A stretch of DNA of 64,000 nucleotides. Origin: Ochromonas danica. Taxonomy: Eukaryota; Sar; Chrysophyceae; Chromulinales; Chromulinaceae. The stretch lies in the NCBI GenBank assembly GCA_015146655.1, contig VKHL01000021.1, positions 92,014-156,013 of the forward strand, written 5' to 3'. This document shows positions 30,101-45,100 of this stretch, piece by piece. Position 1 is the stretch's first letter, and each line of letters starts with the position of its first letter. The position numbers and the translations under genes are program-made. The notes beneath the pieces were generated by a model. The model was not told the DNA's origin and made no database searches. It saw nothing but the letters and a program-made list of their open reading frames with translations.

Positions 30101-33100
30101 GTCACCACCAAAGACACTCACATCACCAGCAGCAAGATAAGAAGCCCCAGAATAGACCGATACTGTGCCTGAAGAGGAAGAAGACGAAAATCCACTTGAC
30201 ACGACAATGTTACCACTTCCACCCGAAGAAAACCCAGATGATAAAGTTGCATCACCACTTCCAGAGGATGAAGAAAGGCTTTGACCAGAGATAATAGATA
30301 CCTTTCCACCAGATCCTTCAGCTCCAACACCAGAGAACAACTGAACAAGACCACCCATAACACCTAGACCAGCATTAGAAATAATGGAGCCGCCTTCGCT
30401 TGAACTTGAAGTTCCAAGCTGAACCACAAACGAACCACTTTGATCAACACTATCGCCGCTCAGGAACAATACGTCACCGCTCGATCCCTTAGCATCGCCT
30501 GATGATAAAAGAAGTGATCCGGACTTAGCCTCAGAATCTCCACTACGAATAAAAATATCTCCACCCTGCAGACTTGAAGAAGTTCTTATATCAATGAAAC
30601 CAGACTGACCTGGTCCAACCGAAGAGCCAGAAGATATTAAAACACTTCCACCTCGCCCATACGCAACATCTCCACCTTTCAAATCAACTGTGCCATAATC
30701 CCGCTTCGAATCCAAAGTGAAGTCAACACTAGAACCTCCTTGAATAGAAATCGCACCCATATTAACACCAGAACCAGCAATAAAAATCTCTCCGCCAGAA
30801 TAATTAGCTAGATCACTGCCACCGCGCGCCAAAACCGAACCCCCATCGAACTTCGAGCTCGATCCTCCCAAAATTTCAACATCGCCACCAACATGCCCAC
30901 CACTTCCACTCACGACGACATTACCACCAGGACGATCCAGCTCATTAGCACCTGAAGAAATAAACACAGAAGCTCCAACCGAGGATACCCCTTTACCGGC
31001 GCTGATATTAATATCCCCAGCAGAAAGGCGCGAGCTTGAGCCAGTGTGGAGACTAATAGTACCACTTGAGTGCGAAAATGAACTTCCAGACGAAATGACC
31101 ACAGGACCCGAAGAATAAGAAGATAAACCCGTTCTCAAGGAAAGCTTTCCTTCAGAGGCAACATCTATCTCTCCTCCACCATTGGAATCACTCAGCGCAG
31201 AAACACCGGTAGAGATAGACACAGAACCTCCTTCGCGCTCCGATCCGCCTCGAACCAATATACTACTACCGCTCGCAGCGGATGAATCACCACTAACGAG
31301 AAGAACAGAACCTGAGCGACGCTCGGAACTTCCAGAACCAATCAAAACATTTCCTGATATAACAGAAGACCCAGCACTTAAAACACTCACATCTCCACTG
31401 CCATCGCCACCATCGCCACTTTGTACATCAATTGAGGTTCCAAATCCAGATGCTGACTTACCACCAGCAACAGTGATACGATTGCTAGCACCGCTTAGAG
31501 AAAAGAAAGAAACACCACCAACAAGTTGCAAAGAACCACCCACCTCACTATCACTTGTTCCAGCACTAACTGAAACACTTCCTCCAGCTCCCTGTTGTCC
31601 TTTACCACCAGAAATCTCCACATCCCCTCCTGTGGAACCCGCGCCACTGGACAATGATAGAATACCACCCTTCATTTGACTTTGACTCTCTTTAGACAAC
31701 ATAGAATCCCCAGCAGCAATACGCACGCCTGCTCCCTCCCCTCCAAGGGATTTACCACCTTCCACGATCAGTGATCCGGCCGATCCACTTGCTGAAGCGC
31801 CACTCATGATAACTATATCGCCGGAGCCGCCATTGGAAACGCTTCCCGACGCAATCGATACTGACCCTCCATAAGAAACTGCCGAATTTCCACCAAAACT
31901 ACCAATCTTCACATTCTCTCCTGTTAGTTCTGCAACCCCACGATTTGAGCCATCCTCAGAAACACCTCCTTGAATCAAAACCGCGCCGCCGTGGAGACCG
32001 TGGCCACCGTACATCGATAACGAACCTGCCTGCTGTAAACCATCCCCTCCTTTGACCTCGATACTTCCAACATTACTCGATGAGCCACCCGTGTGAATCA
32101 AAATCGACCCAGACTGACTGTTTGTTGCAGAACCACTTTGCAAGACCAGGTTGCCAGAAGCAACTCCACTGGAAGATTTCAACAACACGCCACCACTTGA
32201 GCCCACGGCTGATGATCCACTCTGAATCAATACATCACCAAAATCTCCATCATGAATAGAAGATCCACCCTTAATCGTCACACTTGCAACATCTCGTACA
32301 GCGGAAGCTTGACCAATCGAACCTGCTTCGATGTTAACTACACCTGCAGAAGGACTTGACGATGCTGAAGAAACTCCTCCTCGCAGGAACACTCCACCCC
32401 CATCACTACCATGGCCACCTTCAATAACCACAACTCCACCGCGTCCATTTGAACCATCGCCACCTTTGATGAAGCTGTCACCTCCCACCATTCCAGATCC
32501 AGCATTCAAGTGTATATTTCCACCCACGAAATTGGATGACCTTGCCTTTGCAGATCCAAAACTATCTCCACTTTTGATCACAATGTCGGCACCACGATTG
32601 AAGGAGTCTCCACCCAAAAGGGAAATCTGACCTGCTGCACCAGCAGTGCTGCTTCCACCGCTCAAAGATATTCCACCAGCTAGATGGGTTGCGCTTCCAC
32701 TGTTCAGAATGATTCCACCACTCTCATGATTTGTTTCGTGTGTTTTCAGTGCTATAGTTGCAACTTCTGCAACAAATTGTCCAGCGCTCTCATTCCACTC
32801 TTCTAATCCCGTAGTAACGATAATCGAACCAGATTCACTTGCATCTCCAGTGCCAATAAATATAGATCCACTGCGATCAACCTTGCTATTACCTGAGCGG
32901 ATAGCGATATCTCCGGATGTGAACTTTGAAATTCCAGAGAGAATACTAACAGCACCAGATTCGCCGATTAAAGTTGAACCGGAGTGGATGTCAATGGTGC
33001 CTGAGTGCTTCGATGCGACAGTGGCAATATGAACTCGTCCCCCGTCAACACCCATTAAATCAATAGATCCACCCATTTGATTGGAGGAACCTCCAGAGAG

Positions 33101-36100
33101 TATTACATTGCCACCAACACTATCCGAGGAACCCGCAACAATATCGACGTTACCGCCAACAGCACTTTCGGTATCTCCAGCGGAAATACGAACAGTACCA
33201 CCACTTCCAGTGCCTGAAGATTTACCACCAGAGATAAATATCTCACCGCCAACTTGCAACCCATTACCGCCTTCAAGAATCAAGTTTCCACCGGAACGAG
33301 CAGCTCCACCACTTACAAAGACATCCCCAGCCTTGTCAACTGCATCACCAGATTGGAGCCTAATGGCCGAACCATCTCGAAAAGAAGACCCGCCTTTAAT
33401 ATCAATACGGCCAGAACCACCTTGCTGAGAAGATCCAGAAAAAATAGATACAGAACCAATATCTCCTTCGATAGAAGAACCAGACGAAATATCTATCGAA
33501 CCACTGTTGAGTACATTTTCAACTGTCCTCATACTTACGGACGAAGATCCTGCAATGGCTACTTTCCCACTATTGTGACTCAAGAGAGAAATATCGCCAC
33601 CACCCAGTTCATTACCAGCAATAAGATCTATCGAACCATGATATCCACCTCCAGACCCCGCTGATAAGAGTATGTTACCACTAACTCCACTATTAGAATT
33701 ACCAGTCAGAAGTGAAATCGATCCCGATGAACCAACGTTGTCAGGTGTCCGTACGAAAACATCACCCCCACCGAGCAGAGAGCTCGAACCGCTTTCTATC
33801 CCAACCTTACCTGCGTGACCATTTGAGGATTCCGAACCTTTAATTGTAAGCTGACCGCCAACACCTGCAAGCGATTGGCCACCGAAAATTCCAACAGACA
33901 GCTGTTCGGAGCCTATTTCCACTTCAGCGCCCTTCAACAGCAAACGCCCACTTTGGCTGGAAGCGGATGAAACCTCCATTCTAATATCACCAGAAGAAGA
34001 CCCAGACCCGGAAACTATAAAAACACTACCACCAGAAGACCCATCACCAGCCTTCATCACAATGCCACCACCAACGTCATTAGAACTCGCTCCACCAAAG
34101 ATGGTGACATTTCCGGCATTACCATCCATGGTAGCCCCCGAAAAAATGTCGACATTGCCAGATTGACGTCCACTATCACCAGATCCGATTTGCACAGAAC
34201 CAGAAGCTATCGAACCATCAGACTTGACAGAAATCATACCAGAACTACCAGAACTTAACGAAACACCATTCCATCCAAGAAGGTTTAGACTCCCCCCATT
34301 GTTGTTATCTTCGGAAGAAACTCCTGTCGCAAACGAAAGACTTCCGGCAATCGCACCAGATCCAGATGATAGAAGAATAGAACCACCTTCACGGAATGAA
34401 TGGCCTGATTTAAGAATTAGATCACCTGTCTTAAATGGACCATCCACATCACCACTGGAAATGACAATGGAGGAAGAAGGTTCAGAAGATCTAGAAGCAG
34501 TCTTCAGCTCAACACCAACATTGAAACTATCGGAAAGTGAAAGAGAAGAACCAACACGATCCTCATTACCGGTCGAAATACTAATCGTAGAGCCCATATC
34601 ATCAACAGCAACACCAGATCGCAATACAATTCCACCAGATCCAAAACCACCAGAGACTTCAAAACTTGCACGAGCAGAATTTCCACCTAAAATAAGAGAG
34701 GAACCACTCACCTCACTATCACTTGTTCCAGCACTAACTGAAACACTTCCTCCAGCTCCCTGCTGTCCTTTACCACCAGAAATCTCCACATCCCCTCCTG
34801 TGGAACCCGCGCCACTGGACAATGATAGAATACCACCCTTCATTTGACTTTGACTCTCTTTAGACAACATAGAATCCCCAGCAGCAATACGCACGCCTGC
34901 TCCCTCCCCTCCAAGGGATTTACCACCTTCCACGATCAGTGATCCGGCCGATCCACTTGCTGAAGCGCCACTCATGATAACTATATCGCCGGAGCCGCCA
35001 TTGGAAACGCTTCCCGACGCAATCGATACTGACCCTCCATAAGAAACTGCCGAATTTCCACCAAAACTACCAATCTTCACATTCTCTCCTGTTAGTTCTG
35101 CAACCCCACGATTTGAGCCATCCTCAGAAACACCTCCTTGAATCAAAACCGCGCCGCCGTGGAGACCGTGGCCACCGTACATCGATAACGAACCTGCCTG
35201 CTGTAAACCATCCCCTCCTTTGACCTCGATACTTCCAACATTACTCGATGAGCCACCCGTGTGAATCAAAATCGACCCAGACTGACTGTTTGTTGCAGAA
35301 CCACTTTGCAAGACCAGGTTGCCAGAAGCAACTCCACTGGAAGATTTCAACAACACGCCACCACTTGAGCCCACGGCTGATGATCCACTCTGAATCAATA
35401 CATCACCAAAATCTCCATCATGAATAGAAGATCCACCCTTAATCGTCACACTTGCAACATCTCGTACAGCGGAAGCTTGACCAATCGAACCTGCTTCGAT
35501 GTTAACTACACCTGCAGAAGGACTTGACGATGCTGAAGAAACTCCTCCTCGCAGGAACACTCCACCCCCATCACTACCATGGCCACCTTCAATAACCACA
35601 ACTCCACCGCGTCCATTTGAACCATCGCCACCTTTGATGAAGCTGTCACCTCCCACCATTCCAGATCCAGCATTCAAGTGTATATTTCCACCCACGAAAT
35701 TGGATGACCTTGCCTTTGCAGATCCAAAACTATCTCCACTTTTGATCACAATGTCGGCACCACGATTGAAGGAGTCTCCACCCAAAAGGGAAATCTGACC
35801 TGCTGCACCAGCAGTACTACTTCCCGTTGTCAATGATAAGAACCCAGTCTGTTCAATAGAAGATCCAGTGCTCAGGTTGATATTTCCTGTGGTTGTTGAT
35901 TGAGACGATGTTTTCGAGATAAATTCCCCGTCAGTGTTTTGAAAAATTCCAGCAGTACCGGATGCAGCAGTAGAATCAACCAATATTGAACCACCTTTAC
36001 TTTTAAGCTTGATCCAACTGCTTGATGCACTACCTTCACTTCCTTCAATGGAAATATCACCAGCGGTGCCATCTTTCGCTTCTCCAATCGAAAGCAGCAT

Positions 36101-39100
36101 TGAGCCACTCGCACCTTGTCTAACACTACCAGTTGTAATGTACAACGATCCGCTCTCACTTGCCGAAGAAGGAGTACCCAACGATAACACGCCACTTCCA
36201 CTGACTACTGAACTTCCAGAATAAATCAAAACTTCTCCTGCAGGCCCAAGCAGTGAATGGCCACCATGAATTGAAACTGCACCACGTCCGCCATTATCAG
36301 ACAGCACATTTCCGGAGGACAGCAAAACACTTCCACCATCCGAACCACCTTCCAGAATGATGTCACCACCATTACCACCACCAGAAGCCGCACCACCAGA
36401 TAGGCGAAGTGAGCCCCCAGATCCACCAACAGAAGAGCCGGCAACTAAGCGCAAAGATCCTCCAACTTGACCACCAGAACCAGCAATAATAGAAACACTA
36501 CCACCTTCATTTACCGCATCCCCACCAATAAACGATAATCCACCAGAAGAACCCAAAGAACTGCTGCCAGTATTGACCTTCACATCCCCTGATATTAATC
36601 CCACGTCACCCGAAGCAAGCGTAACAGATCCAGAAGCGCTCGAGCTCTCAGCAGATTGAATGCTGATGTCCCCGCTATTATAGCTTCCTTTTCCACTGGA
36701 AATAGTGACTCTACCACCCGCTGAGTGCTTGTCCGTATTCCAGTTCTCACTGCCTTCTATGACCACTGCTCCGCCTTCGAGACCGCCACTTCCACCAGCC
36801 CTGATTTGAATACTGCCAGAGGAAGAAGAGAGGCTGGACCCAGATGATAGCTTTACATCTCCAGATTTCCCGACATCGGTGGAACCAGACTCAATCAACA
36901 GATCGCCACTGTCCAAAATCGGAGACTCTGCCCATGAAGAAGAACTTAAGCGAATGTCACCACCTCGCAAGCCATTGTCCTCGCCGATCGAGAAGCGTTG
37001 AGCTTGAGCTTGAACAGCAGCGATCAAGTCAATGACCAAAGAAGTCTTGTCAACTTGATGGAAGTTTTTGATCGTAAAATTCTTATCATGCAAATGGAAC
37101 TCGGGAATAGTCGTCACATATTCTGGGAACACATCCGCTAACTCTTGTGCAATCACTCCCCGAACACGAACATCAGGAATATCATCGCGAACTTCCAACC
37201 ACTCCGGAGTGTAGCGATAACTACGAATTGGAACCTTCAAGATACGTTGTAAGATTGCATTGGAGTCAACAGGCTGAATATCGGATTTAATTCGCATGTC
37301 TGAAGAATAATGCAACTGCGTAACTTGCAAAGGAGCCGTTGCCACAATCATACTGGTATCTTTGCCATATTGGTTATGAGTGGGCTGGATGCGCAAATCG
37401 ACCTTCTTCTGAATTACAGTGTCATTGCTCATAGGAATGTTGCGCGTGAAACCAAGCTCGATCAAGCTGTGAGCTCCACCCAGAGGATAGCTCTCCATCA
37501 ATGGTACCGTCAAAGAGATCTTACCCGTTCTTTCTCTTGACTGGAACGCCAAGCCTTCTTTGCTAATTTCTAAACGACTCGCATCGTTGCTGGATTGCAA
37601 AGTGACCTTTCCGTCCAGATAACCCTCACCAGCAAGCAAACTGATTGATCCACCACGACCCTCCAACAGACTACTATCACCTGCTCTCATTACCAGGCTT
37701 CCACCTTCATAACTGGAGTCACCACCATCAATCAACACAGATCCTCCTCTTCCACCAGATACGCTATCTCCGCCATTCAGGACAATGTCACCAGAAGAAG
37801 AACCTGTCGATAAACCCGAACTGATACGAATCGGACCAGAAGCGTAACCATCACCAGTTGAAATATCAATGCTGCCTGTAATTTCATTTGCAGTCGTTGA
37901 TTTGGTGGCAAGAGTTAATCCACCTTGAGCTCCTGACATTGCCTGTATACGAATACTGCCTCCCTGCTTTTCACCCAATCCACTTCGAAGTAATAAATCA
38001 CCTCCAGTCTGTCCTCCTTCGCCTCCACGAATATCGACAACGCCACCTGTTTCATGCTCTCCTCCTTGACCACCAATTAAATAAATGGAGGAGCCAATGT
38101 GACCAGATCGAGCTGCTCCAGCAATAACAACATCACCACTTTGGCCCTCCAAAGAATCACCCACAGCTAGTCGTATGGAACCACTCATAGAATACAACGC
38201 ACTTCCAGTTGATAATTCGATGTTACCTCCTTTGAAGGAAGCATCCATAGAGCCAGAGGTACGAATAAGGGTTGAAAACCCTGTTGCAGAAACTTCACCA
38301 ACACCAATCTCATTCGAATTGGATTCCAAATGAATAGATCCACCTGTTGACCCAACTCCGCCCTGTAGAATAATATCTCCTGCAACACGATCACCAGAAC
38401 CGCTCATCAGTTCAACATTTGCGCCAACTGTTGTCGAACTACCTCCATGCATGACTATTTTACCACTACCTTCAGAACTTCTACCAGTAGATAAAGTAAT
38501 CCCACCTGAAATGCTATTCGAAGACTCCGACGATGATATAAAAATATCACCTGAAGCGCCCAAAACACCACCCATTGTTTGCATGGAAATTTTACCACTG
38601 CTTGAAGATGTAGAAGGACCACCCATAATCTGAACATTTCCAGCAGGTAGAACATCACTCGGACCAGATTGCAACACCAAGTCACCACCTTTGTCTGTCT
38701 TACCGGTACCACCAGAGAGAACAACATCTCCCCCTCTTGCATCAGAAGATGAACCTCCTACTAACTGAACAGCACCACCCACTTTACCTTCACCTCCGCG
38801 CAATGATACCGAGCCAGCAACATCACCAGATCCTGCATTGACCACAAAAGATCCACCACGACCGTTCCTGCTCAACTCATCAGCACCATTGCCCGGCAGC
38901 ATGAATATTGATGCTCCTGTGACCCCACTACCACCTGACAAATGAATTTCACCCGCAGCCATCTTTGAGTTCCCGCTGGCAATGTAAATCCCACCACTAG
39001 AAGCAAACGAGGAGCATCCAGAGGAAATAATGATATTACTTTGAACTTCGGACAAACCTTGATACCCGGTTTGAAGCGAAGCAGAACCTTGACTGAGGAT

Positions 39101-42100
39101 ATTAACGTTTCCATCTCTTTGCTCCCCTCCACCACTTGAAATGGTCACAGATCCAGCAATACGTGCCGCAGCGGTGGAAACACTCACATCACCGCTTGAT
39201 GTTCCTGAGCCAGAGCTAATGTCGATTCCACCCGCCCTACCAACTGATGCACTACCTGTTCGGAACTCAATATCTCCAGTGTCTCCACGATCACTTCCAC
39301 CCGTGACAATACTAATGAGCCCACTGTTGAGAACTTGACTATCAACCTCTCTTCCGGGAGTAGCCAACGTTAAATGCCCACTTGAACCAAACGAAGAGCT
39401 ACCAGACAATAAAGTTAAATCACCCCCTTCACCTCCGAAAGAATACCCTCCATGTAATGCAACATTTCCACCTTTGAGTGATTGTAGATTTCTACCACCA
39501 AATATGCTCACAGCGCCAGAATCTGCAAAAGCCTCACCATTTCCACCAGAAATAGTAACGTCGCCCCCATCGTGAGTACCAGACTTTCCAGAGCCACCTT
39601 GCAACCGGATAGAACCACCAGAACCGAAACCCAAAGCATCAGCTCCTTGAACTACAACTTCTCCTCCGTGTAACCCAGAACCACTGGTCAGTAATAAGGG
39701 TCCACCAGCATCGGACTCAATCGCATCACCAGCTTGAATTCTAACAGCTGCACCAGTACTACCTGTTTCAGATTTTCCAGCCACCACGGAAATCTCACCA
39801 GCCTTTCCTTTGATGGAGTTTCCACTGGAAATTGTGACTTTACCAGAATCGCCATCAAACGTATGTCCTGAATGCAGATCGAAGCTACCGCTAGAAGCAC
39901 CAATCGAGTTGGCCTTGCTCCGCAATAGAGCTTTTCCGGCTGCTGTAATGTCAACTAAGCCACCTTCTTCAACTCCAGATCCAGAAACTAAGGAAACGCT
40001 TCCTCCCAAGTTACCAGCACCAGCACCAAGCAAAACATCACCACCATCCTTGTTCGAAGATCCACCCAAAATCGACAGTTTTCCAACCGCGCTTGTTCCG
40101 CCACCAGAGCGGATCAACACATCCCCACTGTTACCTACATTAGAGTCCCTTGAAGCCAAGAGGAGATTGCCACTCGACAATGAAGCTGAAGAACCCGAAA
40201 TGATCTTTATATCGCCACCACTCTTGTCGACAACATAACCACCACTCAATTCCACAGACCCATCTCGCAGTAATGCAATGAGCCCCCTATATCCTGTTGA
40301 TGTTTCACCACCATGAAGTGTAAGAACTGCTTGCTTCAAACTTTCACCATCTGATGAACTGTCACTATCATAACCGACAGATACGTCAATACCACCAGCA
40401 TAACCAGATACTCCCGATCCACTGCGCAAGGTCAAATCTCCGCCAGAATTACCTGATCCAGCAGCTATGGAGAGACTTCCACCATAAAGAGACTCGCTAT
40501 CTCCAGCATGAAAAACCACCTTCCCACCATTATTCATAAGAGAACTGCCACTAAAAACAGCGACTTCCCCCGACAAAACATCATTTGAACTCCCCGTGCT
40601 TAACAGAATACCCCCAGAGTGTTCATGCATATCACCACCATCGGTCTGGATACGAATCGAATATCCAGCAGAATCTCCACGATTAGTAGCAGCGCGTATT
40701 TGAACATCATCAGAAGATAACAATACAGATCCTCCTTTAGAGTGTGGATTCCGACCATCACTCAAAGATACGATAGAAATGGATCCGCTAATAGGAGCCA
40801 TACCAGATCGGAGAGATATTGAGCCACCAACACCTTCGCTACTAGAACCAGCATCAATCGACAGACCACCTCCTGACAGCGTTCCTTCACCAGAACTAAA
40901 GCGCAGATTTCCGGCGTGCAATCCACTGGCAGTACGCAATGAGACATCGCCACCAAAAGTTCCCTGGCTTCCACCACCTTCAAGCACAATAGAACCCCCT
41001 AAGCTGTTTACACTGGAAGCAGCAACAAGAGATAAGCTTCCAGGAGAATTTGCATCTACTCCAGTTACAGATAATTGGGCTGGCCTCGATGATGGTTCTC
41101 TACCACCACCTCTGAGAGAAATGCTTCCACTTTCACCACCACCTTCAAGCAACACGTTTCCGCCCATCTGAGCCATTCCACTTCCACCTCGGATTGAAAC
41201 AGACCCACCGACAACGCCCCCACCGCCTAACAGATTCACCGCTCCACCAACTTCAGATTTGCTTTCACCACCTGTAATCAAAACACCACCACCAACGCCC
41301 GAAGAGGACCCTACAGAGATTGAAATATCATCAGCTGCACTGAATGAGCTATCCCCGGTTCTCAGCTTAATCGCTCCACTACCGGAAAATTGTGAAGAAC
41401 CACTGCGTATTTCTACACCGCCTGTTGAAGTTGATTCACGAGCAAAAGTTGCCACCCCCGTCATTCCAAATGATCCAATAGACACATCACCATTATCTTT
41501 CCCACTCTCAAGTCCCAGACCAGTTTGCATCATCAAGGACCCTGCCGTTTCTCCTGAGCCTGAAACTATCTTGATTGCACCACCTGGACTGTCAGACTTC
41601 ACGGAAGAACCAGCCTGTATGGAAACTACACCAGCAAACCCAGCTAAAGTATTCCCTGAGTGCAAATTGATTTGACCCGCTTGTCCAAGGTGAGCATCAC
41701 CAGTAGCAAGAACGATATTTCCAGTTGAAGTGGCAGAAGGAGTACTGATATCCACATTTGCACCAACTCCCTTGGTATTAAGTCCACTTTCCAACTTTAT
41801 TTCTCCCGCCTTCAATAAAGACGAACCTGCTTTGAGATGAATTGCACCAGCATTCACAGTGTTATCATCACTATGCAAAACAAGCTTGCTCCCTTCAATG
41901 CCTGTAGAAACTCCTGCCGAAATAACAACTCTACCACCGGCCCTATTGGAGCTCCCACCACCCTCAATGAGAATATCACCACCTTTATCTGCTAAGCCTG
42001 TACCTCCTATTAAATGAACTGAACCGCCCAAACCTGCTTCTCCACCAACTAAAGCAATACTACCTGCAGCCGAATCAGATCCATAGGCATCGCCTGATTG

Positions 42101-45100
42101 AATAAGAACGGAAGAACCCGATTTACCACCGCTTCCACCCCCTTTCATAATAATATCTCCAGCAGCAGATAAAGCTGAGTTGCCTGTCGAAACCGCCACG
42201 GAACCAGATGACCAAGATCTAGAGATACCAGTAAGGAGCTCTAAATCGCCACTTTGCCGTTGCTCAGAATTGACAGATGCTAATGTTGTTCTGCTAGATC
42301 CCTGAAGAGAAAGTAAGCCACCATCATGTGCATCGTAATTATCGGATACACCAGATGAGATTACAACAGAGCCAGGTACATCACCTGAACCACCATGCAA
42401 GACAACACTCCCACCAATACCTTTCTTTCCGCGTGAATCGCCACCACCAAAAACAAGAGATCCAGCTACACCTTTGAAAGAGTCACCAGTGCGAAGCTCG
42501 ACATCACCAGAATCGGAAACAGCATTACCAGTACTTACAACAATTTTGCCGGAGAAAGAATTGGACGAGCCACTAGCTAGATGTACAGAACCACCTGCAT
42601 CTTGGCCGTCAACACCAATACCACCTACCAAAAGTACATTGCCGGCACCCATGCCACCACTCAAATATACATTTCCACCTTGTGTTGTTGACTTTCCACC
42701 ATTGATTAGCACCTGACCAGCGAAAGAAGTACCTGCATCGCCACTCTGCATTACCAAATCCCCACCAGCCCCGGTTAGACTTTCGCCTCCGATAACTTGA
42801 ACTTTACCACCCACTGAACCAAGACCGCTGCGAATCGTGACATCACCACCTTGGTCAACAGAATCACCAACCTCAATTGATAAAGATGCCCCAACGCTCC
42901 CGCTAGATCCCGTGGAAATCTTAACGTTACCAGCAGTCGACAGTTGACTTGAGCCGGACTGGATAACAATATCTCCACTGTTCAGAGTACTTTTACCCGA
43001 CTGCAATTCGACAACCCCACTCGAGACAGCTGCTGACGTATGCATTCTATTTGCAGAAAAGGCCTCAAACAAGATCGCACCACCATCCACCATATCATCA
43101 AAGCCAACAGCATTTATTGATAACGAACCACCCTTTGATCCTTTACCAGTGCTGATTTCAATGCTGCCTCCTTCGTTGGATCCATCTCCCGCTCGTAACG
43201 AAATTGATCCAGCTTTATCAGCTCGAGACCATCCTGAAATGAGATTAATACTTCCCGAAACACCGTATTCACTGAAGCCGGTCATAATATCGATACTGCC
43301 AGAATGACTTTTACCTGCTCCAAGTGCATCACTAGTTTTCATGGTAATTAAACCGCTGTTATCACTTTCACTAAAACCTGAGCTGATCAGTAAATTTCCA
43401 CCTGGTCCAAAGGACGCATTGCCGCCTTCGAGACGTATAGAACCACCCGATGAATTGCCACTGGCAGCTGATCCGCCACGTAAAATAGCATCACCACCAG
43501 ATAAACCGTCTTTACCAGCAGCACCACCTGAAGCAACGAAAGAGCCACCATTGCCAACATCGCCACCTAATCCACCAGAGATCGCAACCATACCTCCATC
43601 CTTCATGACCCCCACTCCACCGCCCAATGTGAGTCCCCCACCAAAAGAACCTTCTCCACCATAAACGGTCACTTCACCTCCCGGGGAGTCAACAGAACCA
43701 GACACGCTTCCTGCGGAAATTATGATTCCACCAGGAGAAGATCCGCTTCCTGAGGCCAGACGAATGTCACCTGCACCTCGAGAACTTTGTCCCGTAAAGA
43801 GATTGAGGCTGCCAGAATTGGATAATGAACTACCTGAATTGATAGAAACATCACCCGAATCAATATTGCTAGCCACAGTTGCAATCTTAATCATTGCAGA
43901 CGCTTCAAGAAGAACATCTCCCTTTCCTTGATCAGTGGAGGCAACACTCCGAATACTAACCAAACCTGCAGCGTCCCCAACTCCACCGGCGATGCTAATA
44001 TCACCCCCGCTTTGACCTCTGAACGTTGACGCACCACCAGAAATCGAAATGGAGCCACTTATTTGACCAGAACCAGATCGAACAAAAACATCTCCACTTT
44101 TGCTTCCGATAGCGTCGCCGGATGCAATATAGATATCTTCGGAAGAAGAACTGGTCGAACCAGTTGTAATTGACATCCTTTCTTTACCAAAGATAATAGC
44201 AGCAGCAGACTTACCATCTACAATATTACTACCACCATAAATTTCCAAGCTGTTAGCTTTAGAATAGCTCTGGGAAGCGGCAAGACGAATAATAGGAGCA
44301 GTAGCATCAAGACCACCCACCCCACTGGAAATATCGACAGCACCGCCAAGTCCCTCACCCACCGAAGTACCACCTTGAATCTTCACATCGCCACCCTGAA
44401 GACCCTCTCCTCCAGATAATAACAGAGATCCTCCAACATTGAATTGTTCCTTCCCTGTTGATTTTCCAGATCGAACACTGATCGAGCCAGGTCTGGTGGC
44501 GCTCTCTCCACCGAATATGTCTATATCGCCGGAGGCAAATTTACTCGATCCACTGGCAATGAAGATCTTTCCAGAACTATGTGATAATGACGATCCTGAA
44601 ACCAAGTCCACTTCACCCGTATGAGCAATATCGGACTTCAAAGTAGCAAGCTTTAATGCACCAGAAGCCTGAACAGAAACAAGCCCAGAAACGAATGTAT
44701 TTTGCATGTGGTCGACATCTCCTTTTTGAATCCCCGATTCAATTATCACTGAACCAGCACTGATACCGTCACCAGCAATCAAACCAATACTTCCTCCAGA
44801 TGCGGTCGAACTCAATCCCCCACGGATATTGATTGAACCACCGGAGCCTTTATTGGATAGTCCACCAAAAATATCAAAACTGCCAGCATCGTCAACAGAC
44901 TCTGCAGAGCTCAATCTAACATTTCCACTGCCATCAAAGCCACTTTGACCAGAGGTCAAGAGCACGTTACCACCTTTAGAAGACGAAGCTGAACCACCAC
45001 GAATAGCAATCCCTCCGCCAGATATACCACCGCTGCTTGAACCGCCAGAAATAGAAACACCACCACTGCCTGTTCGATCTTGCGAAAGCAGAATATTCGC

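Larger units (their letters stand above)
22562..36988 (-). repeat. Repeat array D
   Basis: About 4,809 codons of the short motif between S74 domains 3 and 4. It starts RFSIGEDNGLRGGDIRL and ends in a coil reading GGSISLLAGEGYLDGK. It contains both copies of a 1,115 bp block (31533-32647 and 34701-35815). One atypical stretch near 23160-23240 (SIGSQPLGWVPTGSQLIFTG) departs from the usual coil spacing. No separate domain, start or stop was found. Confidence 0.87.
36606..37871 (-). repeat. Duplicated block 3, right copy, carries S74 domain 3
   Basis: Partner of 21561-22826. The flanking arrays on both sides are unrelated beyond the common motif, so the edges are sharp. Confidence 0.92.

Noticed and set aside
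21561-37871. Pair of identical 1.27 kb direct repeats that could be taken for the long terminal repeats of an inserted element
   Set aside because: The repeats encode an S74 domain in frame, the sequence between them is ordinary array in the same frame, and there are no element genes or target-site signs.
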